Source: Sphingomonas colocasiae (GTDB lineage Bacteria; Pseudomonadota; Alphaproteobacteria; Sphingomonadales; Sphingomonadaceae). From it: 64,000 bases of DNA. Each line of letters starts with the position of its first letter. The stretch's first letter is position 1. The stretch covers positions 124,001 to 188,000 of the forward strand of contig NZ_JAINVV010000003.1 in NCBI RefSeq assembly GCF_019880585.1, read 5' to 3'. The translations under genes and the position numbers were made by a program. The notes beneath the pieces were generated by a model, which saw only the letters and a program-made list of their open reading frames with translations, was not told the origin of the DNA and did no database searches. Shown here piece after piece: positions 17,689-24,992 of this stretch.

Positions 17689-17755
17689 GGCCCTCCTTTC
17701 AAAGGGCCGGGCCGTCCCGGTCGTTGCTGCCCATGATGGGAGGGGTCGTGGCCCC
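17689..17755 (-). ncRNA. Candidate guanidine-II (mini-ykkC) riboswitch
   Basis: Minus strand, directly upstream of gdx. Hairpin 2 is CCGGG-ACGG-CCCGG (17707-17720), a perfect 5-bp stem closed by the ACGR tetraloop that defines the class. Hairpin 1 is GGGG-CC-ACGA-CCCC (17742-17755), with an ACGA loop but two extra C residues on the 5' side. The hairpins are 21 bases apart, within the range I recall for the class. A third stem (17689-17708) pairs GGCCCTTT with the AAGGAGGGCC that carries the ribosome site. Its first two bases overlap the end of hairpin 2, so folding hairpin 2 would free the ribosome site. This is the expected ON logic for an exporter. Confidence 0.75.
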
Positions 17756-17892
17756 GTTCCCTGCAAATAGGTGCCGACCACGCCATGGGCAAGTGTCGCA
17801 GCTTGTTGCGAATGGTTCGCGACCCCACTAACGATGGCGCACGGTCGCTTATCGAGGACTCGCGAACATCCGCACCGACGATCCCGATCCCG

Positions 17893-18293
17893 ATGCTCCG
17901 CCAGCACAAAAGCTGCGGCTGATATGGCTCGCGCTCGGCTTTTTCTGCGTCGGGCTCGGCATCATCGGCGCCTTGCTGCCGCTGATGCCGACAACAATCT
18001 TCCTGATCCTCGCCGCTTCATGCTTCGCGCGATCCTCACCGCGTTTCGAAGCCTGGCTGCTCGATCATCCGCGCTTCGGCCCGTCGCTTCGCGCATGGCG
18101 CGCGGAAGGCGCGATACCGCTGCGGGGCAAGGTCGCGGCCTGCGCCGGGATCACCATCGGCTATGCGATCTTCTATTGGAGTTCACGACCTTCGGCCTGG
18201 CTGGCGGTGTCCGTCGCGGCGATTCTCGCGGGCTGCGCCGCCTATATCCTCAGCCGCCCCCTTCCCCGCCCCGCTCGCGATCAGATCACGTAA
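17893..18293 (+). CDS. YbaN-family (DUF454) membrane protein, N-terminal start disrupted
   Basis: The conserved YbaN/DUF454 body reads in one frame to the stop at 18293: LIWLALGFFCVGLGIIGALL, PLMPTTIFLILAASCFARSSP, EAWLLDHPRFGP. Two further helices follow. In that frame no ATG, GTG or TTG exists upstream of the first helix. The first possible start, TTG 17973, would cut that helix. An ATG at 17893 would give MLRQHK and then join the conserved frame after a -1 shift at the AAAA run 17908-17911. Either one A is missing (a real mutation or a sequence error) or a rare start such as CTG 17913 is used. Function of the family is unknown. Its 3' end overlaps the convergent HPP gene by 13 bases. Confidence 0.6.
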
Positions 18294-18991
18294 TCGCCTG
18301 GCCCATCGCGCGCGAGGCGCGCCGCGGCATTCGCCTCCGCCTTGCGGAACAGCGCATCGAGATCCTCGCGGCTGACGTCGAAAGTCTCGCCCAGTTCCTC
18401 CAGTGCCAGATCGATATCCTCGATCGACAGGCCCGGGGCGATGCTCACTGGAGCAGGCGCTGGCACGACCGGGACCGGCCGATGCGGATAGCTGTGCCCC
18501 GAAAAACGGTGGAACAGCCAGCCCAATCCGACCAGCAGCACCGAGTTGAGCCCGACCGGCATCAGCGCGAAGCCGTAGCCGGCCGCGGCGACCGCCGGAC
18601 CGCCGATCACCGCGGTCAGCGCGGCGGCGCCCCCGGGAGGATGCAGGCAGCGCAGCAGCGACATCGCCAGGATCGCGAGCGAAACCGCAAGGCCGGCTGC
18701 GATCACCCGATCCGGGACCAGCGATGCGACAGCGATGCCGACCAGTGCGGACACGACATTGCCGCCGACGACCGACCAGGGCTGCGCGAGCGGGCTTGCC
18801 GGCACCGCGAAGAGCAGCACCGCCGACGCGCCGATCGGCGCGACCAGAAGCGGCAGGGCCTGATCGCCCGCGCCGAGCCAGGTACAGACCAGCCCCGTCA
18901 AGCCGATGCCCATCAGCGCGCCGGCGCAGGCGAGCAGCCGGTCGTTGAAATTGCCGCCCGCGAGCAGCGGCCTGAAGAATCTGAACGGCAT
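18281..18991 (-). CDS. HPP-family integral membrane protein with cytoplasmic tail
   Basis: About 236 aa. Four or five hydrophobic helices include the signature LRCLHPPGGAAALTAV, which names the family, and APIGASAVLLF in an earlier helix. After residue ~170 a hydrophilic tail begins (Pro-rich hinge PVPVVPAPAPV) with an acidic amphipathic stretch (IEDIDLALEELGETFDVSREDLDALFRKAE). Members have been linked to nitrite transport in chloroplasts and cyanobacteria, but bacterial roles are open. I chose the ATG at 18991. A GTG at 19003 would add four residues. The gene is convergent with the YbaN-family gene. Confidence 0.82.
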   Translation of the reverse strand: MPFRFFRPLLAGGNFNDRLLACAGALMGIGLTGLVCTWLGAGDQALPLLVAPIGASAVLLFAVPASPLAQPWSVVGGNVVSALVGIAVASLVPDRVIAAGLAVSLAILAMSLLRCLHPPGGAAALTAVIGGPAVAAAGYGFALMPVGLNSVLLVGLGWLFHRFSGHSYPHRPVPVVPAPAPVSIAPGLSIEDIDLALEELGETFDVSREDLDALFRKAEANAAARLARDGPGDYVI

Positions 18992-19097
18992 GGAAAGGGT
19001 CACATCGGAATGGCGGCGGCGGAATCAGGGCGCGTCCATGCCCAAACCGCATGATCATCGCCAGCGAAGAAAGCCTCGCCGGCGACAAGCGGAGATA

Positions 19098-19577
19098 TCA
19101 GCGGCCGGCATCCTCCGGTATCGCCGCGATGGCCAGGATCTCGATCGCTTCGGTCTTGCCGCCGAAATCGACCTGCTCGCCCTCGAAGCCGCCGATCAGC
19201 GCGCGCGCGAGCGGCGCCGAAAAGGAAATGCGGCCGGCAGCGGGCTCCGCCTCGTCGTCGCCGACGATATCGAGCACGCGCTCCGTGCCGTTCAGGCGGA
19301 AGGTCACGCGCGTGCCGAAAGCGACCTCGTCGAGCGTCGGCACCGGCGCCAACTCCGCCGTGGCGAGCCGGGTATGCCAATAGCGCAGATCTCGCCGGAT
19401 CGATTCGCGGCGCGCCTCGTCGGTTTCGCCCGCCACTTCGGCTTCCAGCGCCTCGACCTTCGCGCGCGTCAACGCCAGGCCGCGCGCGGTGACCAGATTG
19501 GGACCGGCCGGTATCGGCAGTTCGAACCGCGGTTCCTTATGCTCCTCGTCGCTTTCCCGACGAAATGCGACGCTCAT
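19098..19577 (-). CDS. GreA/GreB-family transcription elongation factor
   Basis: 159 aa. A charged N-terminal helical region (about 30-75, LTRAKVEALEAEVAGETDEARRESIRRDLRYW) corresponds to the Gre coiled coil. It is followed by the FKBP-like C-terminal domain: FGTRVTFRLNGTERVLDIVGDDEAEP, then ISFSAPLARALIGG. Gre proteins reach into the RNA polymerase secondary channel and restart backtracked complexes. The coiled coil is shorter than in E. coli GreA, so an Rnk-like or variant role is possible. The start at 19577 is chosen at MSVAFRRES because upstream sequence is not conserved-looking. It is divergent from the LysR gene. Confidence 0.8.
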   Translation of the reverse strand: MSVAFRRESDEEHKEPRFELPIPAGPNLVTARGLALTRAKVEALEAEVAGETDEARRESIRRDLRYWHTRLATAELAPVPTLDEVAFGTRVTFRLNGTERVLDIVGDDEAEPAAGRISFSAPLARALIGGFEGEQVDFGGKTEAIEILAIAAIPEDAGR

Positions 19578-19732
19578 CGCCTTCTCCCTTCGCTGCGAAG
19601 CCGGGGCTTCTGGCGCTTGCCGCCGCGATAGTCCAGCATGCGAACCATGCATCGATCGCGTGAAATCGTGTCTACCGTTGCCCCAACTGCATAGCTTCCC
19701 TAGCATACCGCCATGCCGGAAGTTCGAAGCTC

Positions 19733-20617
19733 ATGAATCTGCGCCATATCGAGATATTCCATGCCGTTTACGTGAACGGTTCGGTCAGCGCGGCCGCGCG
19801 TGCGCTCAACGTCTCGCAGCCCTCGGTTTCCAAGATGCTGCGCCACGCGGAATCGCTGCTCGGTTTTCCGCTGTTCGAACGCACCAATGGCCGGCTGGTC
19901 CCGACCGACGACGCACATACTCTGTTCAGTGAAGTCAGCGAGATCCAGGACCGCGTCTATGCCTTGCGCGAAGCAGGCCGCAACCTGCGACGTGGATCAA
20001 GCGGCGTGCTGCGCGTCTCCGCCCTGCCCTCGCTGGCGCTGGACGCTTTGCCGACGGCGGTTTCCCGCTTTCTCAAGACGCATGAGAATGTCCGCTTCGA
20101 CCTGCAGACCGTCCATCACGACGATCTGCTGCGCAAACTCTACGAACGCGAGACCGATATCGCCATCGCCTATGAAGTGCCGCCGGCCGCACCGATCGGC
20201 CAGCGCTGGCTCGGCGAAGGCGAACTGGTCGTGCTCTATCGCGAGCAGGACATGCCCAATGCGCCGCCGCGCATCGAACTGGAGCGACTGCGCGGCCAGC
20301 GCTTCGTCAGCCTGGCGGCGAGCGGCCCGATCGGCCAGCTTTTCGGTCAGGAACTCCAGCGCCTGGACCTGGAACTCGATGAGGTGGTTTCGGCGCGCAC
20401 CTTCTATATCGCGACCTCGCTGGTGCGTCAGGGCGTCGGCATGGCGGTGGTCGACAGCTTCACCGCCCAGGCTTCGCTTGCGCCGGGGCTTTCGGTCCGG
20501 CCATTGAAGCCGCAACTGACCTTCGACGTCCATGCGATGTTCCTGCTCAACCGGCCGCCGACGGCGCTCGCCACCGAGTTCCTCAAGACGCTCGCACGGG
20601 TCATCGACACACCATAA
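19733..20617 (+). CDS. LysR-type transcriptional regulator
   Basis: 294 aa. The N-terminal winged helix-turn-helix covers about 1-60 (MNLRHIEIFHAVYVNGSVSAAARALNVSQPSVSKML). The effector-binding domain covers about 90-290 (GVLRVSALPSLALDALPTAV). It stands 68 bases upstream of dgcN on the same strand and probably regulates dgcN and the symporter. That would be the role described for DgcR-type regulators of D-glutamate use, though orthology is not established here. The 155-base gap to the divergent gre gene (19578-19732) must hold its promoter. No clear palindrome was recognised there. Confidence 0.92.
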   Translation: MNLRHIEIFHAVYVNGSVSAAARALNVSQPSVSKMLRHAESLLGFPLFERTNGRLVPTDDAHTLFSEVSEIQDRVYALREAGRNLRRGSSGVLRVSALPSLALDALPTAVSRFLKTHENVRFDLQTVHHDDLLRKLYERETDIAIAYEVPPAAPIGQRWLGEGELVVLYREQDMPNAPPRIELERLRGQRFVSLAASGPIGQLFGQELQRLDLELDEVVSARTFYIATSLVRQGVGMAVVDSFTAQASLAPGLSVRPLKPQLTFDVHAMFLLNRPPTALATEFLKTLARVIDTP

Positions 20618-20685
20618 CGAGAGGCTATGGCCGGTATTGCACTCGCTATGCGCGTAACGACGCGGCCGGCGATACGCTGATCGTC

Positions 20686-21687
20686 ATGATACCAGCACCC
20701 TATCTCCTCTATCTTGGCCGCAGCAACGACGCGGTCGGCATCAAGACCTCGCGCGGCCTGGCCGAGTTCCGCCCCGACGATTGCGTCGGCGAATTCCGCC
20801 ATGACGACGGCCCGCTCACGCTTGGCCTGCCGCGATTGACCATGGCCGAGGGTGCGGCCGCCGGCGCGAAGACGCTGGTGCTCGGCATCGCCAATTCGGG
20901 CGGCAAGATGGGCGCGGACCTGATCGCCGACGCCGTCGCCGCGCTCGAAGCCGGCATGAACGTCGCCGCCGGCCTCCATCAAAGGCTGCGCGACGTGCCC
21001 GAGATCGCCAGCCTCGCGGAGGAGCGCGGCCTTTCGCTGTTCGACGTGCGCGATCCGCCGGCGAACCTGCCGGTGGGCAACGGCAATCCGCGTGCCGGCC
21101 ATCGCCTGCTGACCGTGGGCACCGACTGTTCGGTCGGCAAGATGTACACCACGATCGCACTCACCCGCGCGATCCAAGCGCGCGGCATTCCCGCCGATTT
21201 CCGGGCGACCGGCCAGACCGGTATCCTGATCGCGGGCGATGGCGTTCCCGTCGATGCCGTGGTCGCCGATTTCATCTCCGGTGCCATCGAGCAACTGGCA
21301 CCTGCCCGCAACGACAATGGCTGGGATGTGATCGAGGGCCAGGGATCGCTGTTTCACCCCTCCTTCGCGGGCGTGTCGACGGGCTTGCTGCACGGTGCCC
21401 AGGCCGAAGCTCTGGTGATGTGCCATGATCCGATGCGCGAGCATATGCGCGGCATTCCCGGCCGTGCGCTGCCCGATCTCGCCGAATGCCTGGAGCATAA
21501 TCTGCGCGTCGCGCGGCTCACCAGCCCCGATGTCCGCGCGGTCGGAATCTGCCTCAACACCTCCGCGATGGATCGTGACGACGCGCGCAAGCTGTGCGAC
21601 ACCATCGCCGAACAGCTCGGCCTGCCCTGCACCGATCCGATCGCCTTCGGCACCGATACGATCGTCGACGCATTGCTGGCGGGCTGA
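20686..21687 (+). CDS. dgcN: DUF1611 protein, DgcN-type D-glutamate N-acetyltransferase
   Basis: 333 aa. The N-terminal domain (about 1-125: NDAVGIKTSRGLAEFRPDDCVGEFR, LVLGIANSGGKMG) and a C-terminal P-loop-like domain (HRLLTVGTDCSVGKMYTTIALTRA, with TDCSVGK as nucleotide- or CoA-binding loop near 146-152) match DUF1611/DgcN. In marine bacteria DgcN converts D-glutamate to N-acetyl-D-glutamate, which DgcA then racemises. No dgcA-like enolase-superfamily gene is adjacent. A LysR gene precedes it and a glutamate/dicarboxylate symporter follows, supporting amino acid use. The activity is inferred from the family. Confidence 0.85.
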   Translation: MIPAPYLLYLGRSNDAVGIKTSRGLAEFRPDDCVGEFRHDDGPLTLGLPRLTMAEGAAAGAKTLVLGIANSGGKMGADLIADAVAALEAGMNVAAGLHQRLRDVPEIASLAEERGLSLFDVRDPPANLPVGNGNPRAGHRLLTVGTDCSVGKMYTTIALTRAIQARGIPADFRATGQTGILIAGDGVPVDAVVADFISGAIEQLAPARNDNGWDVIEGQGSLFHPSFAGVSTGLLHGAQAEALVMCHDPMREHMRGIPGRALPDLAECLEHNLRVARLTSPDVRAVGICLNTSAMDRDDARKLCDTIAEQLGLPCTDPIAFGTDTIVDALLAG

Positions 21688-21721
21688 CCGGCAGGTCGCC
21701 ACGGCGCAAGGGGGATAGAGC

Positions 21722-21787
21722 ATGACGGCACGACGATGCCCTGAACCCGGCCGATCCACGGCGCACCTCGCGAAGGCGAGCCGGTAA
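21722..21787 (+). CDS. Possible 21-codon leader peptide before the symporter
   Basis: ATG 21722 is preceded by AAGGGGG at good distance, and the frame ends in TAA at 21785-21787. That is two bases before the GTG start of the symporter gene, which has only a weak ribosome site of its own. The peptide (MTARRCPEPGRSTAHL then AKASR) resembles nothing known. The geometry fits translational coupling. It may also be chance. Confidence 0.3.
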   Translation: MTARRCPEPGRSTAHLAKASR

Positions 21788-21789
21788 CG

Positions 21790-23034
21790 GTGCTGCGCGC
21801 CTGGTTCGGGATCGCGCTGTGGAAGCGCGTGCTGGGCGCGCTTGCGCTCGGCCTTGTCTTTGCATTGGTGTGGCCCTCGGCAACGCCTTCGGTCGCCTTC
21901 ATGGGCGATCTGTTCGTCCGCGCCATCCGGATGCTGGTGGCGCCGATCGTGCTGATCACGATCGCCGCCGGCATCACCTCGCTCGCCGACCCCAAAAGGC
22001 TGGGCAGCCTGGGCGGGCGCACCGTCGGCCTGTTCGCCTTCACCACCGCGATCGCGGTCTCGATCGGCATGCTTGTCGCGACGATCCTCACCCCCGGAGA
22101 GGGCGCCGCGCTGGGCACCGCCGCGCCGCATGCGCTGGGCAAGCCGCTCACGCCCTATGAACAGCTTCTCGGCATCATCCCGACCAATATCGTCGATGCG
22201 ATGGCCAAGGGCGACATGCTGGCGCTGATCTTCGTCGCGATCCTGGTCGGCGTCGGCACCGTGCTGGCCGGCGAGGCGGGCAAGCCGCTCGCCAACCTGC
22301 TCCAGTCGATTTCAGCCGTGCTGCTCAAGATTGTCGGCGTGATCATGGAAGCGACGCCCTTCGGCGTCTTCGCGCTGATCGCCAATGCGGTGGCGGCGAA
22401 CGGCACCGGCGTGTTCGTCCATGTCGGCTGGCTCGCGCTCGCCGTCGTCGTCGGATCGGCCTTGCAGATCATATTGGTCCACAGCCTGATCCTGAAATTC
22501 TTCGCGCGGCTGCCGGTGCTGCCCTTCTTTCGCGGCATCGTCGACGCGCTGGCCGTCGCCTTCTCCACCGCATCCAGCTCGGCGACGCTGCCGGTCGCGA
22601 TGCGCGTCGCCGAGAAGAATCTGGGGGTCGGCCGCTCGGTATTCTCGACCGTGCTGCCGCTGGGCGCCAGCATCGGCAAGGACGGCACGGCGATGTATGT
22701 CGGCCTGCTCAGCATGTTCGCGCTCCAGGCCTTCGGCACGCCACTCACGCCGCAGGTCTATGGCATCGTGCTGCTGACCGGCGCACTTGCCGCCTTCGGT
22801 ACCGCGCCGATGCCTTCCGCGTCCCTGTTCATGCTTGCCGCCGTGCTCTCGGCCGTGGGCATCCCGCCCGAGCAGACCGCGCTCGTCGTCGGCTTCGTCC
22901 TGCCCTTCGACAGACTGCTCGACATGACGCGCACCGTTCCCAGCGCCAGCGCGAATCTGACGGTGGCCACCACGGTCGCGCGCTGGGAAGGCGAGTTCGA
23001 CGAAGCGGTCTATCGCTCGCGCGCCGACACCTGA
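21790..23034 (+). CDS. Dicarboxylate/amino acid:cation symporter (DAACS family)
   Basis: 414 aa sodium- or proton-coupled importer of C4-dicarboxylates or glutamate/aspartate. Hallmarks are the serine-rich re-entrant loop STASSSATLPV near 258-268, MLVAPIVLITIAAGI in helix 2, and FDRLLDMTRT at the substrate-binding helix near 382-391. The Na+-site motif usually written NMDGT reads GKDGT here (GASIGKDGTAMY), so the coupling ion may differ. GTG 21790 is the only start that keeps the first helix, because a stop lies in frame at 21742. It follows dgcN and is likely the D-glutamate importer of the cluster. Confidence 0.92.
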   Translation: MLRAWFGIALWKRVLGALALGLVFALVWPSATPSVAFMGDLFVRAIRMLVAPIVLITIAAGITSLADPKRLGSLGGRTVGLFAFTTAIAVSIGMLVATILTPGEGAALGTAAPHALGKPLTPYEQLLGIIPTNIVDAMAKGDMLALIFVAILVGVGTVLAGEAGKPLANLLQSISAVLLKIVGVIMEATPFGVFALIANAVAANGTGVFVHVGWLALAVVVGSALQIILVHSLILKFFARLPVLPFFRGIVDALAVAFSTASSSATLPVAMRVAEKNLGVGRSVFSTVLPLGASIGKDGTAMYVGLLSMFALQAFGTPLTPQVYGIVLLTGALAAFGTAPMPSASLFMLAAVLSAVGIPPEQTALVVGFVLPFDRLLDMTRTVPSASANLTVATTVARWEGEFDEAVYRSRADT

Positions 23035-23309
23035 TCGACCGCGCGCACGACGCGCGCCGCATCCCCCTCTCCCCACCCGGCGGCCAGGAACTCCGCCATA
23101 TCCTCCGCCGTCGCCGGGCGGCGGCGATGCAGCGCCGCGGCAAGGACACGAAGCGCTTCCAGCCTGGGATCGGCGAGCGGGGCCGGCGCGCGCAGCAAAG
23201 GCGCAATATGCCGCAGCATCCGATGAAACGCACCGATCCGGGCCGATCGCGCCTCTCGTGGCGCCGCCGCCAGACGGATGACCGTCCATTCGAGCGTCGA
23301 GAAGCTCAT
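23010..23309 (-). CDS. Hypothetical protein, 99 aa
   Basis: ATG at 23309 overlaps the mipA stop (ATGA), so it is probably translated with mipA. Its 3' end overlaps the convergent symporter gene by 25 bases. The protein is Ala/Arg-rich and helical (MSFSTLEWTVIRLAAAPREARS, LADPRLEALRVLAAALHRRRP). No membrane segment or known domain is recognised. Confidence 0.55.
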   Translation of the reverse strand: MSFSTLEWTVIRLAAAPREARSARIGAFHRMLRHIAPLLRAPAPLADPRLEALRVLAAALHRRRPATAEDMAEFLAAGWGEGDAARVVRAVDQVSARER

Positions 23310-24109
23310 AACCGGTAGCTCAGATAAAGCAGGCCGTGGAGTTGATCGGCCGAGCCGCGCTTCGCGACGATCGGGCTATCCGCCGCGTCGCCGAGCAATC
23401 GACGATATCCCCCATCCCCGCCGATGCTCCAGCGATCGTCGAGCCGGTAGTTGACGCCGATGCCGACGCCCGCATCCTTCAGACCGGCATCGGGGGCGTA
23501 GCGCGCCAGTCCGCTCGCCGCCGATTGCGCGGCGTCGATGCCGAAATTGCCGCGCATATATTTGCGGTTCGCCCAGGACGTCATCGTCCTCAGCTGCGCG
23601 GAGAGCGTGTCCGAAAGGTCGAAGCGGAGGCCCGCCTCGATCTCGGCGACCACGCCGTCATGGCCGCCCGCCACATCCTTGCCGCCGCTCACCTGCAGCC
23701 ACCAGCGATCACTGCCGACACGCGCGAAACCACCCAGCTCGATCGAATCGTCGACATCGCCGAGCCCGACCAGATCGGCATCGTCCTTCTCGTCGCGGCC
23801 TTGGCGATAGCGCGCCGCCGGGCCGAAGCGGAAGCGCACGTCACCCGACAGCGCGACATCGGCGATCGAGACCTGGATCTCCGGCCCGCGGATCGAGACG
23901 ATGTTCTTGTAGTCGAGCGCCAGCACCGGAAATGGCTGGATCCGGTGATCGTCCGATCCTTCATATTCGGGCATGACGATGACGCCGGCACCGATGGTCA
24001 ACTGCCAGTCCCCGTCCTCGCGGGGCTGCGCGGCGGCGCGATCCGGCGCCAATGCGCCCAGGGCAAGCGCGCCCGCGATGATGTGGAAGGATGTACGCAG
24101 TTCCGGCAT
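23306..24109 (-). CDS. mipA: MipA/OmpV-family outer membrane protein
   Basis: 267 aa with a signal peptide (ALALGALAPDRAAAQ). The beginning of the mature protein, DWQLTIGAGVIVMPEYEGSDDHRIQPFPVL, is the MipA/OmpV signature, and the sequence ends in aromatic strands (LHGLLYLSYRL) as an outer-membrane barrel. Members act as a scaffold for murein enzymes in E. coli (MipA) or as porin-like proteins. ATG 24109 places the signal peptide at the start. It faces a response regulator gene across a 147-base promoter region. MipA genes next to two-component systems are common and usually under their control. Confidence 0.9.
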   Translation of the reverse strand: MPELRTSFHIIAGALALGALAPDRAAAQPREDGDWQLTIGAGVIVMPEYEGSDDHRIQPFPVLALDYKNIVSIRGPEIQVSIADVALSGDVRFRFGPAARYRQGRDEKDDADLVGLGDVDDSIELGGFARVGSDRWWLQVSGGKDVAGGHDGVVAEIEAGLRFDLSDTLSAQLRTMTSWANRKYMRGNFGIDAAQSAASGLARYAPDAGLKDAGVGIGVNYRLDDRWSIGGDGGYRRLLGDAADSPIVAKRGSADQLHGLLYLSYRL

Positions 24110-24190
24110 GACGACCGCCTCGGGCTGTGGAGAACAGCCGCCGAGATAGACCGGCGCCGGCCGCCGGCGATTACGGCGCGATGACATCGT

Positions 24191-24207
24191 GTTTCAGTTT
24201 GTTTCAG
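24191..24207. promoter_or_regulatory. Tandem GTTTCAG repeats, candidate response-regulator operator
   Basis: GTTTCAG occurs at 24191-24197 and again at 24201-24207, a 10-base period, as expected for head-to-tail binding by an OmpR-type dimer on one face of DNA. It lies between mipA (start 24109) and the divergent response regulator gene (start 24257), so it can serve both. Confidence 0.55.
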
Positions 24208-24256
24208 TCCGCCGATCGGATTGGACTTCGCGCGATCATATGCGCATCAACCGCGC

Positions 24257-24982
24257 ATGAGCCCAAGGCCCCATATCCTTGTCGTCGACGACGATCTGCA
24301 TATCCGGACGATGCTCGGCCGCTTCCTGACCGATCACGGCCTGAGCGTCGCCGAGGCGCGTGACGGGCGGGAGATGCAGGCACGGATGCGCGCGACACGG
24401 CCCGACCTGATCGTGCTCGACGTGATGCTGCCGGGCGATGACGGTTTCACCCTGTGCGGCCGGCTGCGGGCCGAGGGCAGCCTGCCCGTCATCCTGCTCA
24501 CCGCGCGCGGGGGCGATACCGATCGCGTCGTCGGCCTGGAACTGGGCGCCGACGATTATGTCGCCAAGCCGTTCAACCCGCGCGAATTGCTGGCGCGTAT
24601 CCGTGCCGTGCTCCGCCGGACAGGCCAGCAAGGCGGAGACAGGGCCACCCGCTCGCCCGGCATCTATCGTTTCGCAGGCTGGATCCTCGACACCGGCCGG
24701 CGCACGCTGCTCTCCCCCGAAGGCGCGCTGACCGAGCTGACCAGCGGCGAGTTCGACCTGCTGGCGGCGCTTGTCCAGCATCCGCAAAGCGTGATGAGCC
24801 GAGACCAGTTGCTCGACCTCGTCCATGGCCGGACGAGTATCAATATCGATCGCAGCATCGATGTGCAGATGAGCCGGCTGCGCCGCAAGATTGAAGCCAA
24901 TCCCAATGCCCCGCTGCTGATCAAGACGGTGCGCAACGGCGGCTATTTCCTGTCGGTACCCGTCACCGAGGATCATCCATGA
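24257..24982 (+). CDS. OmpR-family response regulator
   Basis: 241 aa. The receiver domain covers 1-120, with the acidic pocket VVDDD at 9-13, the phosphoacceptor Asp55 (LIVLDVMLPG) and the conserved Lys in DDYVAKPFNP near 104. The winged-helix output domain covers about 140-235 and ends with the typical IDVQMSRLRRKIE and LIKTVRNGGYFLS. The start at MSPRPHIL is preferred because it places the receiver at the N-terminus. The sensor kinase gene follows after 10 bases. Its probable targets are itself and mipA through the GTTTCAG repeats. Confidence 0.94.
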   Translation: MSPRPHILVVDDDLHIRTMLGRFLTDHGLSVAEARDGREMQARMRATRPDLIVLDVMLPGDDGFTLCGRLRAEGSLPVILLTARGGDTDRVVGLELGADDYVAKPFNPRELLARIRAVLRRTGQQGGDRATRSPGIYRFAGWILDTGRRTLLSPEGALTELTSGEFDLLAALVQHPQSVMSRDQLLDLVHGRTSINIDRSIDVQMSRLRRKIEANPNAPLLIKTVRNGGYFLSVPVTEDHP

Positions 24983-24992
24983 GCCCGGTGCG

